Shown one piece after another: positions 14,553 through 23,226 of a stretch of 52,162 bases of DNA. The stretch spans positions 1-52,162 of the forward strand of contig DASWMI010000223.1 in assembly GCA_036399835.1 (NCBI GenBank), written 5' to 3'. How positions within the stretch are numbered: the stretch's first letter is position 1; every line of letters begins with the position of its first letter. Origin of the DNA: DASYML01 sp036399835. GTDB taxonomy: Bacteria; Acidobacteriota; Blastocatellia; Pyrinomonadales; Pyrinomonadaceae. Made by a program: the position numbers and the translations under genes. The notes beneath the pieces are model-generated. The model worked only from the letters and a program-made list of their open reading frames with translations, was not told the origin of the DNA and did not search any database.

Positions 14553-15851
14553 CTACTGCGGCTGTTGAGTCTCCAGAGTTCGACCGGCCCACCCGAGAGC
14601 GCAGATCGCCAGGACGACCAGCAGCGAAGAGCCTGTCACGATAAACATAAAGGAGACGCTAATCTGTGTCAGCGCGCCCGTCAGCACGTAAGAGAGCGGA
14701 GTCAACCCGTAAGCGCAGAGCATGACGACGCTCATCACGCGTCCGAGCATGTGCGGAGCCGAGCAGGTTTGAAGCCATGCCGCGACCACCACTTGAAGAA
14801 ACCCCGCGACGACGCCCACCGCGGCGATGACGATGCAGGCCCAGACCACGTTCGGGACCAGACCGAGCAGCGTCAGCCCTACGCTCAGCGCCACGGCACA
14901 GGGAATGACGATGCCCTTCATGCTCAACTTCGCCTTGACCGAGCCTGCGATAAATGTCCCCAGCAAGAGGCCGCCCCCCAGGGTCGAAAGCATGGCTCCG
15001 AAGGCCGTCGGGCCTGTCGCGAATTTGACATCCGCCAGGGAGGCCAGCCCCACAGTGAATGGACCAGCGAAGGCAAACTCTACGGCGCTGATGATAATAA
15101 TCAGGGAGCGCAGCACAGGCTCTTTCAAGGTGTAGCTGATGCCCTCGCGGATCGAAGAGAGCATGTTGAGCTTAGCCTTGTCCGCCTGCGCAACGCCCTG
15201 CTCCGCGACCCGCTCCGGCAACCGCGTCCTTCTGATCATTAACAGACAGGCGGCGACAAAGATGAAGCTGCCAGTATCCAGCCCGAATGCCATGCCGGTT
15301 CCAAAGATGGGTATCAGCAGCCCCGCGAGGGATGGACCAATGAGCTTGGTCAACACGGAGCTGCCCTGTAAGAGCGCATTGCCCGCGATGAGGTTCTCTT
15401 TATCAAGGACGGTCGGGATAAACGATCTGAAGGCGGGTGCAAAAAATGCGTCAGCCGTGCCGAAGGCAGCCGCGATGACATAGATGTGCCAGAGCTTGAC
15501 CACGCCGAGCAGGACCAGAACCGTGAGCAGCCCGCAGACCAGTGCGCGAAAGACGCTCGACGCGAGCATCAACTTGTGCGGCGAGATGCGGTCGCTGGTC
15601 GCCCCGCCGACAAGCTGAAAAACCACGCGCGGAACTGTCGCCGTTAACATCACGGCCCCCAGGACAAGCCCCGACCCCGTCAGATACAGGACCAGCCACG
15701 GTAAAGCCACCAGGTAGAACTGGTCTCCTAGAATCGAAACACTCTGGCCCAGCCAGAGCATCCGAAAGTCGCCCACGGCGAGCGGCTGCCATGCCGTGAA
15801 ACGACGCACGCGGCTGCTCAAAGAGCGTATGAATAAAGCGTTTGCCACCAT
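14553..15851 (-). CDS. Major facilitator superfamily exporter (MFS_3 / EntS-like)
   Basis: 432 residues from ATG 15851 ('MVANALFIRSL'), preceded by AAGAGAAC; a further upstream TTG frame adds 15 poor residues. About 12 hydrophobic helices are seen. 'FRMLWLGQSVSILGDQFYLVALPWLV' opens helix 1, and loop 2-3 carries the 'GGATSDRISPHKLM' variant of the MFS motif. The family contains multidrug and siderophore exporters working by proton antiport in the inner membrane. It lies upstream of the micropeptide pair, but an internal promoter at 14511-14539 separates them. Whether it exports the peptides is speculation. The substrate is unknown. Confidence 0.9.
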   Translation of the reverse strand: MVANALFIRSLSSRVRRFTAWQPLAVGDFRMLWLGQSVSILGDQFYLVALPWLVLYLTGSGLVLGAVMLTATVPRVVFQLVGGATSDRISPHKLMLASSVFRALVCGLLTVLVLLGVVKLWHIYVIAAAFGTADAFFAPAFRSFIPTVLDKENLIAGNALLQGSSVLTKLIGPSLAGLLIPIFGTGMAFGLDTGSFIFVAACLLMIRRTRLPERVAEQGVAQADKAKLNMLSSIREGISYTLKEPVLRSLIIIISAVEFAFAGPFTVGLASLADVKFATGPTAFGAMLSTLGGGLLLGTFIAGSVKAKLSMKGIVIPCAVALSVGLTLLGLVPNVVWACIVIAAVGVVAGFLQVVVAAWLQTCSAPHMLGRVMSVVMLCAYGLTPLSYVLTGALTQISVSFMFIVTGSSLLVVLAICALGWAGRTLETQQPQ

Positions 15852-16258
15852 GCTTTGTTCTCTTGAATGATGGGAGATGAGGTCAGCCGCCCTCAAGCTA
15901 CAAGAGCTGTTCTCACGGAGCTATCACAAAGGCTCGCCCATGCCTCATGGCAAATTGTCCGGCTGCTCTGCACCCTGGCGAATTATTAATCGGGAAGAAT
16001 AGGCGGCACTGCTTCAACACGTGAAGAGATTCGCAGACGATTCCGAAATCCGGCGCAGGGTAGACTAAAGAGGCCGAGTTGTCAAGAAATACTAAAGTGG
16101 TCCACTTCGAGCCGAGAAGAACTGCCAGCATCAGAAGGCTAAGGGAAAAGATCATCCGCGCCAGGCGTTACATTTCTCGCGGGAAAAGTCACACACAGAT
16201 GCAAGCAAGAAGGCGAAGCAAAGCCTCTTTAGAATTTCAGACTAGAAGGAGAAAGAAA
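15852..16258. other. Divergent intergenic region between the MFS gene and a secreted-protein gene
   Basis: About 400 bp. A perfect -35 on the minus strand (TTGACA, 16085-16080) has only a weak -10 at 17 bp (TACCCT), so an MFS promoter is possible but not certain. One TGGTCCA lies at about 16096-16102. The plus-strand frame open from 16079 is Arg/Lys-rich and not accepted; the real start is ATG 16259. Confidence 0.4.
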
Positions 16259-17152
16259 ATGAAAGTTAGACTAAACACATTGATGATGGCAGCTTCTTTG
16301 GCGGCTCTTTTATTCGGAGGCGCAGGCCACGTTTTTGCCCAAAGGCAGAAGGCGACTCCAGTCTTAACGGAAAAGACGGCGGCAGCTCAGCAGGACCCGG
16401 ATTTGCAGGCAATCCGTGACAACATTCTGACCGTCAAGGGGATGAAGTTTCCCAAGTTGCCTCCCAGTGCCAATGCCAAAACCGGCGGTCAGAGTTGCTG
16501 TACGATGGGTGATACGAGAAGTCATGAGGCCATCAGGTTTTATCATGAAGAGGAAGGCGTCAAACCAAAAGGTAAAGTCACCTATGAGGGAACCACCCCG
16601 TATTCTCCGCCCTCAACCTGCTGGGTTATTTCGACCTATAATTTGACCGTCGTCTCGGCGAATCATGCTTCGTACCAGTTGACCGCCGTCCCCGGCGGGT
16701 ATAGCTTTGTGACCTCCAACCAAAATCAACAAATTTATCAGGACCTCAAGAATTTCGTGCTCAACATGAACATCCTTGATAAATATAAGATTGAGATAAT
16801 CGCTAACCTCCAGCAGTTTACGAATAACTATGCTGCGTATATGCAATCACTCAATGTCAACTACGGGTCGCTGCTGTTATACGTCAAAGAGGAGAGTCCG
16901 GGAAAATATAACGGGCGTGCCTGGTTTGAAGGAATAGTAAATGTCACTGAAACCTGTTGCCCGCCGGAAATCCAAGACCCCTTAGCTTTGAAGACGGCAT
17001 TGACAACCTGGGTGAACAACACCGTCAACGCTCTTCCAAACAAGGGAAAAGGACTCAACCCGAGAGATATAAAAATCCTGTCGATTGATGCCGCTCAGAG
17101 GGAAAATCTTCGTGCGAATCCGGAACCCTCTTCCTCGCCCACTCCGCGCTAA
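16259..17152 (+). CDS. Secreted protein of unknown function with two Cys pairs
   Basis: 297 residues from ATG 16259, preceded by AGAAGGAG. Residues 1-30 form a Sec signal peptide (basic start, hydrophobic core 'LMMAASLAALLFGGAGHVFA', cut after AQ-like site). The mature part has two vicinal cysteine pairs, 'GGQSCCTMGD' and 'TETCCPPE', plus one 'STCW' cysteine, and a central segment rich in Asn, Gln and Tyr ('QQFTNNYAAYMQSLNVNYG'). The tail is Ser/Pro-rich. I do not recognise the family. The paired Cys may form disulfides or bind metal in the periplasm. A hairpin 20 bp downstream ends the unit, so it is probably monocistronic. Confidence 0.8.
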   Translation: MKVRLNTLMMAASLAALLFGGAGHVFAQRQKATPVLTEKTAAAQQDPDLQAIRDNILTVKGMKFPKLPPSANAKTGGQSCCTMGDTRSHEAIRFYHEEEGVKPKGKVTYEGTTPYSPPSTCWVISTYNLTVVSANHASYQLTAVPGGYSFVTSNQNQQIYQDLKNFVLNMNILDKYKIEIIANLQQFTNNYAAYMQSLNVNYGSLLLYVKEESPGKYNGRAWFEGIVNVTETCCPPEIQDPLALKTALTTWVNNTVNALPNKGKGLNPRDIKILSIDAAQRENLRANPEPSSSPTPR

Positions 17153-17172
17153 GCAGGAGATGGATTGCAAAC

Positions 17173-17200
17173 CCCCAAGCCCTTCTACAAGGGCTTGGGG
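17173..17200 (+). terminator. Terminator-like hairpin after the secreted-protein gene
   Basis: Perfect 12-bp arms 17173-17184 and 17189-17200 (CCCCAAGCCCTT) with a 4-nt loop, 20 bp after the stop. The downstream T content is low (CATTCTCG), so termination may be weak or factor-aided. Confidence 0.65.
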
Positions 17201-17371
17201 CATTCTCGCAATTCGATTGCTTTCCAGCCGTCAAAAATCAACTCGCTTATTCGCAGACGCGATGCTTCACTGGCTGTGGCCGCTATACATCTGTCATTCC
17301 TCTTATAATTGCGCTATTCTATCGCCGAATTTCCTAACCTCTCGAATCAGGGTCATCTACAAATAGCGGCA

Positions 17372-17917
17372 ATGAAGGTGAGCAAAGAAGTAACGCAGGA
17401 AAAATTTGCGAGCTTTCTCGCGTGGCTGAGTCCTCAGGGCGAGAGTGCGGGCGAGGAGTATGAGCGCCTGCGTTTTCGGCTGTGCACCTTTTTTTCGCAG
17501 CGCCATTGCAGGTTTTCAGATGAGCTGGCGGATGAAACCATCAACCGTGTAATCCTCAAAAGCTCTGAAGAGAAGATCGAAAACAAGCTCGCCTATTGTT
17601 ATGGCGTGGCTAAAAATGTCTATCGTGAATCGTTAAGGAAAGAGCGAGAGCACCTGAACATTGATGAAGTAACGGTTGCCGCGAAGTCTGCTGAGGAGCA
17701 GAGTTTTTCAACGGACTGTTTGGACCAATGCCTCGCGGAGCTTTCGCCTGAGAGCCGCAACCTGATTCTGGAATATTTTTCGGAGGTCAAGCTGGCGAAG
17801 ATCGAGCTACACCGTCGCATCTCGGAAAAACTGGAAATGACGCAGACGGCCCTGCGTATGCGCGTGATGCGGATTAAGCAGAAATTGAAAATCTGTGTGC
17901 AGGAGTGTATGAGTTAA
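17372..17917 (+). CDS. ECF-like sigma factor heading the CHAT/trypsin cassette
   Basis: 181 residues from ATG 17372; the frame is open upstream to 17309 but those residues are atypical. The N-terminal part resembles a divergent region 2 ('RFRLCTFFSQRHCRFSDELADETINRV', then 'AYCYGVAKNVYRESLRKE'), and the C-terminal part resembles region 4 with a helix-turn-helix ('RRISEKLEMTQTALRMRVMRIKQKLK'). This is sigma-70 ECF architecture and length. A TATAAT lies at 17304-17309 with no good -35. The next gene encodes a membrane protein with an anti-sigma-like N-terminus, so the pair probably senses an envelope or cytoplasmic signal. Divergence of region 2 lowers certainty. Confidence 0.75.
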   Translation: MKVSKEVTQEKFASFLAWLSPQGESAGEEYERLRFRLCTFFSQRHCRFSDELADETINRVILKSSEEKIENKLAYCYGVAKNVYRESLRKEREHLNIDEVTVAAKSAEEQSFSTDCLDQCLAELSPESRNLILEYFSEVKLAKIELHRRISEKLEMTQTALRMRVMRIKQKLKICVQECMS

Positions 17918-17973
17918 AAAAAAGCCGTTACATTACGCCCGCGAGTGACACATTTAATCGGGGCAGCAATTCA

Positions 17974-19221
17974 ATGGGCGAATCCTTAAAGAATGAAAAG
18001 ACAGTCCGTGAGTATCTTTTGGGACGGGTTTCGGACGAAACGACGCTCGAAGGGCTTGAAGAACTGTTGTTCACGGATGAGGAGTTTTGTGCGCAGGTCG
18101 AGCTGGCCGAAGACGAGATGATCAATGATTACGTCTTCGGTCATCTGGACCAGGCCGACGCAGACAGTTTCCAGGCGACGCTCGCAGATAATCCCGAAAG
18201 ACGCTTTAAGCTGGAGCTGACGCAGGCTTTGAGGGAAAAGGCGCTGGCAAAGAACGTGAAGGCGTCGGAAGATACGCCGTCGTTCCTTGCTTCGCTCAAA
18301 GCTTTCTTCCGTCAGCCAAAGTATGTCGGCGCGCTGGCGGTCTTGCTGATTGCCGTGCTGGTTTCAGTAGTTTACTTCGGCAGGCGAAGCAGTCCGGACG
18401 AGCTGGCCGAGCTGCGCGCGATTTACAGGCAGGAGCGACCGACCGAAACACGCATCTCAGAATTCGGCTACGCGCCTTTGCCGCAGTTGCGCGGTGCGCC
18501 GGAAGCGCGCGAAAAGAACCGGCTGCGGCGCATAGAGAATAGTCTTATAGAGGTCACGGAAAAGAGTCCTAATGCTCAGACTCATCACTCGCTCGGCGTC
18601 TTCTATCTCACGCAGCGGAAGTACACGGACGCCATCAAGGAGTTCGAGGGCGCTCTGAAATTCGCTGACAAGAGCGCGAAGGTTCACAACGATCTGGGCG
18701 CGGCCTATTTTGAGCTGGCAAAGACCTCGCCAAAAGAGAAGAAGCTGGAAGCTCTGGCTCACAGCCTGGAAGAGTTCACGACCGCGACGGAGCTGGACGG
18801 CAATTTACTCGAAGCACTTTTTAACAGGTCGCTGGCTTTACAGGAACTGGGTTCGTCGCGCCAGGCCAGGGAATCCTGGACGCTCTATTTGCAGAAGGAC
18901 AACTCTTCGCCGTGGGCTGAAGAGGCGCGCAGGAATCTGGCCCGGCTCGACAGCGAACAGACGCGTTTCAAGACGGATGAACAGGTTTTAGGGGACTTCC
19001 TAACCGCCTATCGTAATCAAGACAACGCGCGCGCGCAAAGGATTCATCACGAAACGAAGGGTTTGTTGATGAGCGTCACTGTCCCGCTGCAACTCTCGCG
19101 GCGGTATCTTGTGGCGAAGCAGCGCGGGCAAGAGGCAGAGGCCAAAGAGAGCATAGAGGCTCTCAACTATATCGCTGGTTTTGAGCAGGCGCAAAACGAC
19201 GAGTTTTTTTTTCTGAGTTAG
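17974..19221 (+). CDS. Membrane anti-sigma-like / TPR protein, N-terminal part of a frameshifted CHAT protease
   Basis: 415 residues from ATG 17974; an in-frame GTG at 17905 would overlap the sigma gene. The acidic N-terminus ('TVREYLLGRVSDE', 'LLFTDEEFCAQVELAEDEMINDY') is the anti-sigma-type domain common in Acidobacteriota. One membrane helix lies at about 117-136. Periplasmic TPR-like repeats follow ('AQTHHSLGVFYLTQRKYTDAIKEFEGAL', 'AKVHNDLGAAYFELAK'). The frame ends at TAG 19219-19221 right after nine T (19204-19212). The -1 frame continues without a break (F-S-E-L-A-D-F-Y) into the TPR-CHAT frame, so the two frames are best read as one protein of about 1,175 residues. Cause of the break: programmed slippage, real mutation or sequencing error. 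Confidence 0.8.
   Translation: MGESLKNEKTVREYLLGRVSDETTLEGLEELLFTDEEFCAQVELAEDEMINDYVFGHLDQADADSFQATLADNPERRFKLELTQALREKALAKNVKASEDTPSFLASLKAFFRQPKYVGALAVLLIAVLVSVVYFGRRSSPDELAELRAIYRQERPTETRISEFGYAPLPQLRGAPEAREKNRLRRIENSLIEVTEKSPNAQTHHSLGVFYLTQRKYTDAIKEFEGALKFADKSAKVHNDLGAAYFELAKTSPKEKKLEALAHSLEEFTTATELDGNLLEALFNRSLALQELGSSRQARESWTLYLQKDNSSPWAEEARRNLARLDSEQTRFKTDEQVLGDFLTAYRNQDNARAQRIHHETKGLLMSVTVPLQLSRRYLVAKQRGQEAEAKESIEALNYIAGFEQAQNDEFFFLS
19204..19212 (+). other. Run of nine T: candidate slippage site joining the two halves of the CHAT protein
   Basis: Nine T after GAG. In the zero frame it reads Phe-Phe-Phe-Leu-Ser-stop; stepping back one base at 19212 gives Phe-Ser-Glu-Leu-Ala-Asp and stays open to 21503. 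Runs of this length permit polymerase slippage and -1 ribosomal slippage, and are also classic error sites in sequencing. Confidence 0.7.
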
Positions 19222-19262
19222 CCGATTTCTACACGCGTGTCGGCGCGGATAAGATCGAGCGG

Positions 19263-21503
19263 TTGTTGCAGGCGAAGGATCTTCTTGAGAGCGGGCAGCA
19301 TTTCTTACAGAGCGACGATTACAACAGGGCCATCTACGAGTTTGAACGTAGCCGAGACCTCTTTGAGCAACTCGGTGATGCAGCCGAAACCGGCATCGCA
19401 GAAATTTGGGCAACTCAAATTTTACCCGACGTGGCGAAGGTTGCAGAGGGGCGTCGGCGGCTGGCGGCGATCATCACAAACGCCGAGAGCAGAAAGTTCA
19501 AAGTCCTGATTCCGCCAGCCTATTATTGGCTTGGGGTCAGCGATTATCGCCAGATCGGCCTGTCGGAGACGAGCAAGAACTACAAGACCGCCTTGCGTCT
19601 GGCCGAAGCAGGCAGCAATGCTTACGAGATACAGCATGCGCAGGATGGCCTCGCCTTGTATTATTCCGATCTGGGCGAGCTTGAGCCGGCCATCGCTTAC
19701 GCAAGCAAGATGCTTTCCGGCAAAGACCTCTATTATCAAAGCCCGCGCCAATCCTGGCGTCAAAAGGGAACGCTGGCGACTCTCTCGCTGAAGTTAAAAT
19801 TCTTTACTACTTCATTGAGCTTTTCAAAAGAAGCCCTCGACATTGCTCAAGAAAACTCGCTGACTGGCATCCGCGTCAATCAGAATTTACTCAACGTGGT
19901 GAATGCAGCATTGGCAAAGAAAGATTTCGACGCCGCCTTACAGTACGCCAACGAATCAAAGCAGATTGCGCTGAAGCGCGGCGGCGACAGCGCGGAGAAT
20001 ACACAAACAACCGCCGAAATCTACCTCTTGCTGGCGGATGTCAAAAGCCAGATGAAAGATTGCCGCGAGGCTTTGATGGATTACGATAGGGCGCTTGAAC
20101 TCTATCGCCGTCTCCCTGAGTTTTCCGTCAGCTTGTATCAGATTCACAAAGGCAAGCTCTTCTGTTTTCAGCAACTGGACCAGCAGGATGATTTTTCCGG
20201 CGAGCTAAAGACTGTCTTGAGTTTATCGGAAGAATATCGCGCCAGGATTCGCGAGGACAGTTCACGCCAGGCATTTTTCGCGAATGAACAGGGTGTCTTT
20301 GATGCGGCCATCACGAATGCCATCAAGAAGCATGACAGCCGCGCCGCTTTTACCTTCGTCGAAGAGTCAAGGGCGCGTTCGTTGTTGGATTTTGTCGAAT
20401 CCGACAGGACGATTGCCGAAGTCGAAACGGACTTTGCTTCTGTCTCTCGTCCGCTCTCTTTGGCAGAAATCCAGGCACGCTTGCCGGACGGGGTGCAGCT
20501 TGTGCAATACGCCGTGCTGCCTGACAGGCTGGCGATCTGGGTCGTCTCGAAGACCCGTTTTGATTTGATCGAGAAGCCTCTGACAGCCGCCGAGCTGGAA
20601 AAGAAAATAGATGCTTACCAGTCTTCCATTCTTGAAAAGGGGCCGGAGGCCAGCGTCACGCAAGCCGCAAAAGAGTTGTCTGAGCTTTTGATTCCGCAGG
20701 GTCTCGACCGTGCCAAACATATTTGCGTGGTTGCCGATAAATCTTTGCACCAACTGGCATTTGCCTCGCTCGTCTCGCCGGCGGGGAAATATCTGCTGGA
20801 AGATTTCGCCTTATTCTATGCGCCGAGCGCTTCAGTTTTAGTGCTCGCGACAGAGAATGCGCGGCGCAAAGAGCGAACGAGCGGCGAGAGCCTGCTGAGC
20901 ATAGGCAATCCCGATTTTGACCGTGAAGAGAATCCGAACTTGGCGGACTTGCAGGCTGCGGAGACTGAAGCGAAGACTATCGCCGCGGGCTATCAGAAAT
21001 CTTTGGAACTGCTTGGCAGCGAAGCTACAAAGGAGAAGTTTCTGCGTAATTTTGCCAGCGTCGAAGTGGTCCATTTCGCCGGACACTTTGTTGCCAACCG
21101 TCAATTACCCGGTAATTCAAAGCTACTGTTTGCGGGCGGCGAGCTGCGTTCTTCCGAACTCGGCGCGTACAAGCTGCCGAAGGCGAAACTCAAGGCGAAA
21201 CTCGTCGTGCTCTCGGCCTGCGAAACAGGGTTCGAGCGTTATGACAAAAGCGAAGGGGCCATTGGCATCGCACGTACTTTTCTGGCTCTCGGAGCGCCCA
21301 TCGTGGTTGCCAGCCAATGGCAGGTTGACTCGGAGCCGACAAAGGATTTGATGATTGCCTTTCATCGCAACCGCACAGAGAAACACCTGACATCCGCAGA
21401 GAGCTTGCGGCAGGCTCAGCTTGAGATGCTCGGCAGGGGCAACACGAAGCCGCCCTTTTACTGGGCCGCTTTCTCCCTCTTCGGTGGCTACGCCAATTAC
21501 TGA
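19263..21503 (+). CDS. TPR-CHAT caspase-like protease (C-terminal part of the frameshifted protein)
   Basis: The listed start is a TTG at 19263 without a ribosome site; the frame is open back to the T run at 19204-19212, and no ATG lies near, which favours fusion with the upstream frame. The first ~330 residues are TPR-like helical repeats ('YNRAIYEFERSRDLFEQLGDA', 'REALMDYDRALELYRRL'). The C-terminal ~300 residues are a CHAT domain: His in 'VVHFAGHF' (codon 21084) and Cys in 'VVLSACETG' (codon 21219) form the catalytic dyad of clan CD proteases, followed by 'GIARTFLALGAPIVVASQW' and 'WAAFSLFGGY'. An active cysteine protease regulated by TPR contacts is expected. The next gene starts 1 bp after the stop. 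Confidence 0.88.
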   Translation: MLQAKDLLESGQHFLQSDDYNRAIYEFERSRDLFEQLGDAAETGIAEIWATQILPDVAKVAEGRRRLAAIITNAESRKFKVLIPPAYYWLGVSDYRQIGLSETSKNYKTALRLAEAGSNAYEIQHAQDGLALYYSDLGELEPAIAYASKMLSGKDLYYQSPRQSWRQKGTLATLSLKLKFFTTSLSFSKEALDIAQENSLTGIRVNQNLLNVVNAALAKKDFDAALQYANESKQIALKRGGDSAENTQTTAEIYLLLADVKSQMKDCREALMDYDRALELYRRLPEFSVSLYQIHKGKLFCFQQLDQQDDFSGELKTVLSLSEEYRARIREDSSRQAFFANEQGVFDAAITNAIKKHDSRAAFTFVEESRARSLLDFVESDRTIAEVETDFASVSRPLSLAEIQARLPDGVQLVQYAVLPDRLAIWVVSKTRFDLIEKPLTAAELEKKIDAYQSSILEKGPEASVTQAAKELSELLIPQGLDRAKHICVVADKSLHQLAFASLVSPAGKYLLEDFALFYAPSASVLVLATENARRKERTSGESLLSIGNPDFDREENPNLADLQAAETEAKTIAAGYQKSLELLGSEATKEKFLRNFASVEVVHFAGHFVANRQLPGNSKLLFAGGELRSSELGAYKLPKAKLKAKLVVLSACETGFERYDKSEGAIGIARTFLALGAPIVVASQWQVDSEPTKDLMIAFHRNRTEKHLTSAESLRQAQLEMLGRGNTKPPFYWAAFSLFGGYANY

Positions 21504-21504
21504 G

Positions 21505-22287
21505 ATGATACGCACCTGTCCAAAATGCGGAGACTACTACGCGGACGCTCTGCTGGCGTTTTGCCTCGCAGACGGAACGCCGCTGGTTGACCTGGACCCT
21601 CGCAGCGAGAGCTGGAGCGAGGGCGCGCGAGTCGTCGAAGAAAAGGCTAGCGCGCTCAAGAAACGGCAACGCAAGATGAAGTGGCGACGTGTTTTGCTCC
21701 GTGTGATGACGATGTTGATAGCCACACTGGTCGTCTGCGTGGTGGCCGTCAACAGCTATATTTATCTTAAACCGAAGCCGGAGGAAGTTGCCGTCAATAC
21801 TGCTTTACCATCACCGTCCCCATCGCCGTCCCCATCCCCATCCCAGAGGCGTTCACCATCTCCATCGCCTTCACCGTCTCCATCGCCATCGCCATCTCCA
21901 TCACCTTCACCTTCACCGTCGCCGGCATGCTCCGTCGCTGACAAAGGCAGCGAACGGAAGGCCATCATAGATAAATTTGGCGCTCAATGGCTGCGGAAGA
22001 TTGAAGGCGAGCGGAGTGAAATTATCGCCGACGTCTGGCGTCAATTTCTCGCCAGGCATGGGCAGTTCGGTGCGACAAATGCCAATGTCCCCGCCGAGTT
22101 TGCCAAGGCCGATTTAAGCGCCATCAAGTATGAAAGTCTGTTTCCCAAGGTGTGTAGGGCTTCTGTCACTGCCAAATATGAGTGGAAGGTTAGCAGGAAT
22201 TTCAATGGGAGGACGGAAGTTGAGACCATCGCGAAGGAAAAAAGGTTCGCCTGCGTCAAAACCGTTGACTCATGGCGTTGCCGCTAA
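21505..22287 (+). CDS. Zinc-ribbon, single-pass membrane protein with Ser-Pro linker
   Basis: 260 residues; ATG 21505 follows the CHAT stop directly (TGAGATG), so translation is coupled. Residues 1-25 are a zinc ribbon ('CPKCGDYYADALLAFCLADGTPL'; C5, C8 and a Cys near 20), then a basic stretch and a membrane helix at about 67-90. A (Ser-Pro)n linker of about 40 residues follows, and a C-terminal domain of about 115 residues with Cys residues ('FPKVCRASVTAKYEWKVSRN', ending 'TVDSWRCR'). Zinc-ribbon/TM/linker proteins are common in Acidobacteriota, but the extracytoplasmic domain is not recognised. In context it may be a sensor or a substrate of the CHAT or trypsin-like proteases. Confidence 0.8.
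   Translation: MIRTCPKCGDYYADALLAFCLADGTPLVDLDPRSESWSEGARVVEEKASALKKRQRKMKWRRVLLRVMTMLIATLVVCVVAVNSYIYLKPKPEEVAVNTALPSPSPSPSPSPSQRRSPSPSPSPSPSPSPSPSPSPSPSPACSVADKGSERKAIIDKFGAQWLRKIEGERSEIIADVWRQFLARHGQFGATNANVPAEFAKADLSAIKYESLFPKVCRASVTAKYEWKVSRNFNGRTEVETIAKEKRFACVKTVDSWRCR
21807..21924 (+). repeat. CCATCN/CCGTCN microsatellite encoding a Ser-Pro linker
   Basis: About 118 bp of near-perfect 6-bp units (CC-N-TC-N) encode alternating Pro and Ser. Such repeats change length by slippage, so linker length may vary between strains. Confidence 0.85.
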
Positions 22288-22377
22288 TTCGATTTCTCAC
22301 CGGGCAGCCGTTACGTTAGTGCGCAAAAGAGCACTCTAATCTGAAAGCTTTTCTCAACCTCAGGATAGGAGAACATC

Positions 22378-23226
22378 ATGTCCGTCAAAGAAAGTTCCGC
22401 CACCGCGCTTATCAGATACACGGGTCTAGGCATTGTCTGCTTTAACAAAGACCTGCGAAGGGGCGAGATCGCAGCCATCCGCGACCACAAACACACGTTG
22501 AGCATCAAGATTCAGCAACCCTTTTTCCATGAGGGAAGCGGAAATGACCTTATCACTTACTGCGACATCGCGACCTACCAGCAGCTTCCGAAAGACGACG
22601 TGCAGATTGAGATCAAGGCGTCTGGCAAATCGGCCATTGAGGGTTATGAGATTTATCAGAGCGGAGATTTCGACAGGCTCAATTCCACAGATATTAATGA
22701 TTTCCGCTGGGTCGTCAACATGAATACTCTGCACGGCGACACGACTCTCAGCCCGACAGGGAACAGACGCCATCCGTTGACGAAAATATATATCGGCAAC
22801 GGGCTTTTCTACACGCACAGGCTGGACACCAATCTATTTTTTGAAAAGGTGGAAAAGGATGCGAGCGGGAGGGCTAAGCGACGTGAGGTCTTTGGCAACG
22901 TGGCGGAAACCATCGGCGTCAAGCTCGAAGGTCAAGAGGTCAGCTTCACCATACGCATCGGCGACCGGGAAGAGACACATACGCTCCGGCGTGTCGAGGG
23001 CCTCCCGTTCCGCATCGAAATCAAAAACATGGATTACAGCGAGAATGCCGTTTACAGCGATATGGCTGACTATTACGGGTATCTAGCCAGCCCGGACGGC
23101 AACCAGTTTGACCTCGCCCCCATCATCGAAGACGCTGGCGGCGAAACGGCGGACGGCGGAGCAATAAATCAGAAGCAATTCTGTCATGCGGTCGTTTCGG
23201 ACCTGTCGTCTATTGATGAACTCTGA
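22378..23226 (+). CDS. Protein of unknown function, coupled to the trypsin-like protease
   Basis: 282 residues from ATG 22378 behind TAGGAG. No signal peptide or membrane helix, so it should be cytoplasmic. It looks alpha/beta with many beta strands ('LIRYTGLGIVCFNKD', 'HTLSIKIQQPF', 'DVQIEIKASG', 'IYIGNGLFYTHR', 'EVSFTIRIGDREETHTL'). A conserved-looking 'FRWVVNMNTLHGD' and a D/E-rich C-terminus are notable. I do not recognise the family. Its stop overlaps the ATG of the trypsin-like protease by one base (TGATG), which usually means a fixed partnership. It could be an inhibitor, adaptor or substrate; this is inference. Confidence 0.78.
   Translation: MSVKESSATALIRYTGLGIVCFNKDLRRGEIAAIRDHKHTLSIKIQQPFFHEGSGNDLITYCDIATYQQLPKDDVQIEIKASGKSAIEGYEIYQSGDFDRLNSTDINDFRWVVNMNTLHGDTTLSPTGNRRHPLTKIYIGNGLFYTHRLDTNLFFEKVEKDASGRAKRREVFGNVAETIGVKLEGQEVSFTIRIGDREETHTLRRVEGLPFRIEIKNMDYSENAVYSDMADYYGYLASPDGNQFDLAPIIEDAGGETADGGAINQKQFCHAVVSDLSSIDEL

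Noticed and set aside
14547..15242. 231-codon frame opposite the MFS gene
   Set aside because: His/Arg/Gln-rich shadow of a hydrophobic gene, no ribosome site.
16079..16258. Upstream extension of the secreted-protein gene
   Set aside because: Arg/Lys-rich and followed by a clear ribosome site and signal peptide at ATG 16259.
21807..21924. CC-N-TC-N tandem units considered as a CRISPR-like array
   Set aside because: Unit is 6 bp without spacers and reads in frame as Ser-Pro; it is a coding microsatellite.
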